NCBI GenBank assembly: GCA_024529925.1
Contig: JAFEUB010000736.1
Location: forward strand, 1,707,501-1,771,500
Direction of reading: 5' to 3'
Length of the DNA stretch: 64,000 nt
Source of the DNA: Ophthalmolycus amberensis
Lineage: Eukaryota > Chordata > Actinopteri > Perciformes > Zoarcidae
This document shows, piece after piece, positions 37,156 through 64,000 of the stretch. Position numbers and translations under genes: made by a program. The notes below the pieces were generated by a model. It was not told where the DNA came from, made no database searches, and was given only the letters and a program-made list of their open reading frames with translations. Positions within the stretch are counted from its first letter, which is position 1; each line of letters starts with the position of its first letter.

Positions 37156-38903
37156 ATGCGACCATCGATCTCTGTGACTCTTGAGCCCGGGTTGGAGAGA
37201 GGAGTCCCGTGGGGTCGAGACCTCTACACCTTTGTAACTTCAGCAGCGGGTCACATGATGAGGACTCTTCAGAAACCCCGGAAGAACCGACCATCCAAAC
37301 GGCAGGTCAACCACCGTCGCTTCCTGCACAACATGATCCAGAGGTGTGTGGAAGCATCAGACAAGCACTGAAATCAACTGATAGTAAAATGGAAAACAGA
37401 AAAAAACTCAACATTATGTGCGAAGCTAACCTGCTAACAGACATGAGAGTGGTATCAATCTTTTTATTTCAATCTCGGCAAGAAAGCCAGTAAGCTGTTT
37501 CCCCAAAATGTGAATTTATTCTTTTGAGGTTACACAGAAACTAGACAACTGTTGTTCAATATTTCCGTGTCTCCTCGTCTGTTTCTCTCAACAGAAAGTT
37601 TGCAGACATCGAGGCAGCGAACCATCGGCTGGCATCTGCTCTTTATTTCAAGGATGAGGAAAAAAATGTCTCCTCCCCGACATTGCAGCAGCCAGAGACA
37701 CTTGACCAGTCAGGTAGCCCCCAAAGTGGTTATCTACAAGACCCAGATGAATGCAGTGCTCACACAGATGTAGATGGCATCTCTAAGCCCAGGAGTGACG
37801 TCTCTGTTGCCTCACATGAAACTGAACTCAGTGAAAAGAAGCCGCCAGACTCAGGACATCTTTGGAAACGACACCCCAAATCACAGCGCACCACTTGCAC
37901 TGCTAGAAAGAACAACCAGAGCAAAAAGAGACAGAAAAAAGAGACGAGAAATCAACTATCATCATCATCATCGTTGTCATCTGTGAGCTCCCCAAAAAGT
38001 ATAGACTATCACCACAGGGCAGAGCTCCTTCATACTGAGCGTCATACTGAGCGTCGCGATGATGAAAGTCATCTGAAGTCAGCCAACAACCTCTCAGAAG
38101 ACTCTCAAGCAACTCAGCAGGACTCAGGTTTCATCCAGTTCAACCAAAATGTGGACACCTCTCCTTCCTTCTCTCCAGAGCTCTCTCCGATGTCTCTCGA
38201 CTTGTGCGACTTCTCGATCCAGATGTTCACAGACATCTCGACCTGCATGCAGGCCCAGAAGAGCATCGCTGGCATTTCAGAGAGTCAGTGGACCGATATC
38301 ATGGATCTCTTTAGCGTCGGCAGTAAGGATTTAGGAGGCTGCACGGATGTAGAGGCCTATTTTGAAAGTATCTGTGCATGCCAAGGTGACACTGGGCAGG
38401 AAGTCGGTGCTGATGATGTGGGATTTGCAGCTCAGTCAGAAAGTTTCGGCAACAGATCTGAGCTGGAGGAACTACACTGTGAGACAGGTGAGTACAGATA
38501 TCAATACAGATGCCATGGAGATCAAGGATTGTCCAAAAACCACTTCCTGCGTGATCAGAGGAGCTCGCAGGCGCCGAAACAAAATGAAGACGCTGCAGAG
38601 ACACAGTTTAACCATTTTAAGCCAAACCAAGAGACAGACATCCTTCAAAACGAGTTCCCCGCATCGGTCACCCACCACTACTACGCCTCGGAGCTGCAGA
38701 CGTACCAGCATCCTCAGGTGGAGAGTCCCTGTATGCTGGTAAATAACCAAAAGTTTACACCATTTGAGGGCGTAGCTCAATCATTCTCTGTACCGCTTCA
38801 TAATCCTGAGCACCGTCCCATACCAACACCGCCCAATGAGGATGAGTGGCTGTTCACTGATATCTTAAAGGACAGGAAGTCACTCGACTGCATGTCGTTT
38901 TAG
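37156..38903 (+). CDS. Unrecognised 498-aa protein with a basic N-terminal motif and a Ser-rich body
   Basis: Two exons, 37156-37343 and 37595-38903, join at AG/A (acceptor TCTCTCAACAG) to 499 codons including stop. The exon starting at 37154 has a good acceptor just before CCATG, so at least one exon lies upstream. The most distinctive segment is basic, RPSKRQVNHRRFLHNMIQ, followed by the helical RKFADIEAANHRLASALYF, split by the intron. The body is rich in Ser, Gln and acidic residues, with a Lys/Arg cluster (KNNQSKKRQKKETR), a Ser run, and a short hydrophobic-acidic end (PPNEDEWLFTDILKD). No signal peptide or membrane segment; the basic clusters suggest a nuclear protein. I do not recognise the family and assign no function. 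A poly(A) signal lies at 39212. Confidence 0.75.
37385..37515. repeat. Fragment of the palindromic repeat family seen at 41111
   Basis: Inside the intron of the unrecognised gene: AGACATGAGAGTGGTATCAA, then CTCGGCAAGAAAGC and CCCCAAAATGTGAATTTATT. It matches the right end of the 41111-41526 element (AGACATGCAAGTGGTATC, AAGAAAGCGGATAAGC, CCCAAAATGTG), so it is a truncated relative. Confidence 0.6.
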
Positions 38904-39211
38904 TGAGAGGTTTGCTAGAGAGAGCATTTTCTTATTCAAAGCATTACTTGGGACTTTCTTAGTCATTCATACTTTTTGCAGCATAATTTATCCAGAGGTG
39001 TTGTTTGCATTTTGCCCTTAATTTAAACGTCTGAATGTCTTGATCATCATTTGAACACATTTCAGTAGAAATCTGACAACGTGAGCTCAATAAGAGCTTT
39101 TCAGGATGTGTGCTGCCTGTCAAAACATTCTGGTTAAATCTCAAACAGTTTTTTGTTGTAAATACTGTGAACAAAATTTAAATAAGCTTTCAGACTCTTT
39201 AGCCTTTACTT

Positions 39212-39217
39212 AATAAA
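39212..39217 (+). terminator. Poly(A) signal AATAAA of the unrecognised gene
   Basis: First canonical AATAAA on the plus strand after the stop codon, about 310 nt downstream (CTTAATAAAGGG), giving a short 3' UTR. Use of the site is inferred. Confidence 0.5.
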
Positions 39218-39674
39218 GGGCGGTATACTTTTGTTCTTATATTAGAGCAGCACTTTTAATGTATTCAATTGTCTTGTTTCTATTGTTTTAAGCCTTGCTG
39301 CAAAAAGATCAGAAAGGATGGTATTTAAAATCAATTAGAATTACTTTGCGTGAAATTGAACCTCAAATTCAACACATTCACAAATGTCATTTCTTTTTAG
39401 TTCAAACACAATTGACTGGCAGTAAATGATAATATATTATTTTATAATACAGTATATCAAACATTTTTATTTGCTCCATTTTTGCACCAAACCTTTTATG
39501 TGAAAGCCTTCAACTGTTACTTGAGCTGTGTCTCAATGTGTGTATTGATTACAATGATATTATTGCGTAAGTGTTAAATGTTAATGTTTAAAATCGTGAC
39601 AAATATTCAGAATGTCAATATGTGAAAGATAAATGCTGTTATAATACTAAACTTCTCTTTTCTTGTGTGTAGAA

Positions 39675-40045
39675 GTAATGGAGGACGTATTCAGATCCTT
39701 TACTGAAGTAAAAATAGAAGTAGTGCAATATAAAAATATTAAATTACCATTAAAATGGCCTTATGAGTGTTCTACCATAACAGCGGGCCACACACTGCAG
39801 TATATTAATGGACTAATGTCGCATGTGTAAGTATTATTTTACAGCTGTAGTTGGTTGAGGTGAAGGTATTTCATACTGTTTTGTAGTTTAATCAAAAATA
39901 CATCCTATCTTAGAAACTGATGATGTAAAATCTGAGAATGTAGTGCAATGCAAAGTACAATATTTCCCTGTGAAATGTATAAAGTAGCATGAAATGCAAA
40001 GTACAAGTTCCTCCAGTTTGCACTGAAGTACAGTACTTCAGTAAA
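39675..40045. repeat. Interspersed teleost repeat, copy B
   Basis: Contains GTATTCAGATCCTTTACTGA, AGTAAAAATAGAAGTAGTGC and GTAGTTGGTTGAGGTGAAGG, in the same order as the copy at 36480-36860. It ends with GAAGTACAGTACTTCAGTAAA. Confidence 0.65.
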
Positions 40046-43000
40046 TGAGGTCAGCTTGTGCTCTCAAAGAAACACACAGAAACACAAAAGATCAAAACCA
40101 ACAACATATATTAAAGTTAACCCCAGTCAGATGTTTTATAATTACAGCATCATTAACAAAAAGAGGCTAAAACAATAAACATTTTTTTCCAAAATGTTTC
40201 AAGTTCCACAGTAGCCATAAAGAAACAAAACGTGAAAAATAACACCTTAAAGAAGCACCTGCCTCATCTCTTGCTACAGGCGAACAGAAGCGATCTCGTT
40301 CCAGCAGTTCAATCCTCGTGTCTTCAGATTTTGGTCTATCAAGGCGTGAACAAAGTCGCCACGTTTAGACGTTGATACGACATTCTGAGAATACGACATT
40401 TAACAGTTCTGAGTGACAGATCGCGTCGCGACGACACGTGATGTCAGCTCATTTGGCTTAAATGCTTAATGTCGGCCTCTTTGAGATACATTACAACCCG
40501 ACAGGGCAGCCAGGATGTACTGACGATGTCCGGTTCTCTTTTTATCTCCAGTGGTAATGTGTAAAGTGCAGCGTTTACACAATAATAATGGAACACACAG
40601 CTTCAAACTAAATCAATTGCATATTGCTAAAATAAAAGAATTGTACATACATAAAAACTCAAAATCAAACCCTTTAATAGACATTAAATATATGTCGTCA
40701 GTAGTCTTTCTTCACCCATCACTAACCGTGATTCACAGTAAACCTGGCATGGCAAAAACAAAGCTCAACATGTGTAACGATACGGGGACCTGAGCACTGT
40801 ACACGCTTACGGTTCTCGTTGTGCAGATGTTAGATTTGCATTGTTTCATGAAAATACACACCTGTTCAATTTAAACAGAAGGAAGGGGAGGCAGCAGTGA
40901 TGACAACCCTGATTGCCGAAAATAACTGGTTCTGTGCGTAATCAACCACAATCAAAGGTAAACACCAACAGGATCATTCATCCTTTGCCATCTAGTATAT
41001 AATATATATATATATATATATATAACCAGAATACAAAGAAAACATTCAGAGCAACTTTATCTTCCTTTAGTTCCAATTGAAAGTTAAAGCTTCAGTGACA
41101 TTCTTTATTATTTAAAGAGATAGTTCTACATTTCGGAAATAAGCTTATTTCCTTTTTGGGAAGAGAAGATCTAAATGATCCTCATGTCTGTAAATATGAA
41201 GCTATGCAGCTAGAAGACCTTTAGCTTAGCTTCGCACAAAGACTGGAAACAGGAGTAAACAGCTCGACTATTCTTAGCCTGGCGTAGTGACTTCCTGGAG
41301 TCTCTGCTTACTGCGTCTTTAAAAATGTAACTTTTTTGTTTTTAAACATACAAGCTTTAATTAGTGAGCTTTAGAGATGCTAGTAGGTGGATTTTGTTTC
41401 CAGTCTTTATGCTAAGCTAAGCTCACCAACTGCAGCTTCATATTTACCGTACAGACATGCAAGTGGTATCTCTCCACAAGAAAGCGGATAAGCACATCGC
41501 CCAAAATGTGTCACTACTTCTTTAAAACATTGTCATTTGTGTCTAGTTATCACATTGATTTCCTGGACAGCCTGTAAAGATACGAGACACAAACAGGTGC
41601 TCATGAAGGTGCTCAAGGTCATGAACAAAATATATATATATTAAAAAAAAAGACCGTTAAACAATAAATAAAACATGCTGAGCAAAATGGAGATGTATCA
41701 ACAAAAGAAAAACACACATTTGAAAGCAGGTTTCACGCAAACATTGTCTATTTGACAGCAAGGTGTTTGGTCGACGCCACACACGTTGAGTTGATAGCTT
41801 GGGTAAAAAAAAAAAAAAAAAAAGATTCTGCATTTTGTTCTACTTGCCATTCGCTTCGTAAAAATTCATTCCTCCGTGCCTCCATTGTAATTTTTTTATC
41901 TAATACTACTCGTATCTGAGAAATGCTTTTGAGTCTCTTGCTCAGTTATTCTACACAGGAAGTGTCAGCAGAGACAGAGTTTATTCTACTGAGGAAAAGT
42001 AGAAAACCTCACCATCCTCGACTCCCGTCTTCTATTCTACTAGCTACTCTACGTTTACTACTTATTTACGTCCCTTTTTCTCATCCATACGCCCACCATT
42101 TGGTTAAACACAAAAGCTTTGTTTGATCAATAATTTACACAGATAATCAGTAAAAATCAAAATTACAATTGACCAGTTCAGGCCGACATCAGCACCAGCG
42201 GGGACGGAAGAGATCGGACTCACGGGCGCACAGAAAGTAACCAGCGATCAATGACTTCACATTGGATATAAATTATACAAATTCAAATTTCTGAAGCAAT
42301 ATGTTAAGACTTTAGTTAAAGAAACTATCTAATACTACCTATCGCTTTGTCTAACAACAGACTCTTTTTCTACTCTACAGAAAAATGATTTTTTTAAATT
42401 CAAAACAGCTTAACTCATGTACGCTGCTTTTTATGGCCAAATGCTTGCCGCTCCACAATTCTGTCAAATTATATGAAAATGATATAATATATTATGGAAG
42501 TTAGTTAGTGTAGTTTCTGATCAAACATTTACAATAAAAAGTTAAATATTAGGTTACTAATTGCCATTTCTCTTTTGCCAATTCAACCAAATTTCCGCCA
42601 TGTTTTTTTTTTCTTCCTTTCTGTTTGCCAGATTACTCAAAGTCTCTCTCATTTCATGTTTTTTAAAACTGACTTATGAAAATGTGAGAAATCACATTCC
42701 ATGTGTGTATTAGACTCATCTTGTTGACTGCTTTATGTAACAGATTGTCTCAACACCTCTCAGAAATATCTATTTTCACTCTCCAGCAGCCCTTTATGAA
42801 TGATATATATACACAGCAGTAAAGCTGTCATATATATATCTATATCTATATATTCTCGTCAAAGGGGTAAACATGGCTTAGCTTTAGCTTTTAAATACTT
42901 CCGAATGTAAAATACGTGACCACCGTAATGTTTTCTGCCCTCTAATTACTGTACAGCATCATGAAATTAGTTGATAATAATTCACTTTCCCCTCAGAACT

Positions 43001-43337
43001 CTGGGAAATGTAGTTTAGTTTATCAGAAATGCACTGTAGATGTATTGTAGAAATTTCCAGTCTTTGTAATGTCATTTTTTTTATGTCACAGTTTGTTACA
43101 AAATAAAAATTAATTCCAGTTGCCTCTTTGTAAAATCTCATTTTTACACTTTTTCTGCGAGGTTGTTTAACAGTTATAGCGCATGATGTATTCATGTTAA
43201 ATTTACTTTTAGGAACTAGTGTTGTTATGTGCCGTGTGCATGTTACGCCTTCACCCCTGAGTCGTCGAGGCTGTGAGAGGCCGATGTCTGTCTGTGTGTG
43301 TGTATGCGTTATGTTGGTAACTGAGTCTATGTGTGCG
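40046..43337. other. Convergent spacer, including the probable myosin 3' UTR
   Basis: No coding exon seen. The right part should be the 3' UTR of the minus-strand myosin gene. Holds the palindromic element at 41111-41526 and TA-rich simple repeats near 41000-41025 and 42803-42852, plus a long A run near 41804-41823. Nothing else is supported. Confidence 0.45.
41111..41526. mobile_element. Small palindromic non-autonomous element
   Basis: Begins TTTAAAGAGATAGTTCTACA and ends with sequence whose complement reads TTTAAAGAAGTAGTGACACA, giving imperfect terminal inverted repeats. Internally, GACTGGAAACAG, TTAGCTTAGC and AAATATGAAGCTATGCAGCT recur in inverted form as TTTCCAGTC, GCTAAGCTAAGC and AACTGCAGCTTCATATTT. 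No coding capacity. From memory, elements of this design are frequent in percomorph genomes. Confidence 0.7.

Positions 43338-64000
<20,663 letters not shown>

Overview
The window is nuclear DNA from a ray-finned fish, most likely a percomorph teleost. Genes are split by short introns with GT-AG borders, there are CA/TG and TA microsatellites, and several interspersed repeats look like families common in percomorph genomes (L2-type LINE ends, small palindromic elements, a pogo-like element). There are no operons, CRISPR arrays or phage genes. I recognised no tRNA or rRNA gene.

Layout, left to right: a neuronal pentraxin gene (+, 587-4356); cytohesin, cyth2 (-, 8226-14467); sphingosine kinase, sphk2 (-, 17678-23492, noncoding first exon near 26430); ribosomal protein L18, rpl18 (-, 26916-32244) with a degenerate pogo-like transposon in an intron; an Mpv17-like membrane protein, mpv17l (-, 33146-34617); an unrecognised 498-residue protein gene (+, 37156-38903, possibly with two more coding exons starting at 35609); and most of a non-muscle myosin II heavy chain gene (-, 43338 to beyond 64000; probably myh14), whose N-terminal exons lie past the right edge.

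I rebuilt the genes exon by exon from splice signals and reading phase. The joined lengths close in frame: pentraxin 606 aa, cytohesin 400 aa, sphingosine kinase 894 aa, L18 188 aa, Mpv17-like 184 aa, unknown protein 498 aa. The exception is the myosin, where one rod exon is 214 nt although phase and homology require 213, giving a one-base frameshift.

The gene set is not an operon or pathway. It matches the human 19q13.33 block (CYTH2, SPHK2, RPL18, MYH14), mixed with a gene whose human counterpart sits beside MYH11 (MPV17L, 16p13.11). A neuronal pentraxin beside cyth2 is notable, because the human neuronal pentraxins lie on the same chromosomes as CYTH1, CYTH3 and CYTH4. This copy may be the fourth whole-genome-duplication paralogue, lost in mammals. 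The best leads are its His/Asp-rich insert, a 3-nt microexon in cyth2, two in-frame cassette exons at myosin loops 1 and 2, a PPxY motif in the myosin tail, the myosin frameshift, and the unrecognised gene with possible hidden upstream exons.
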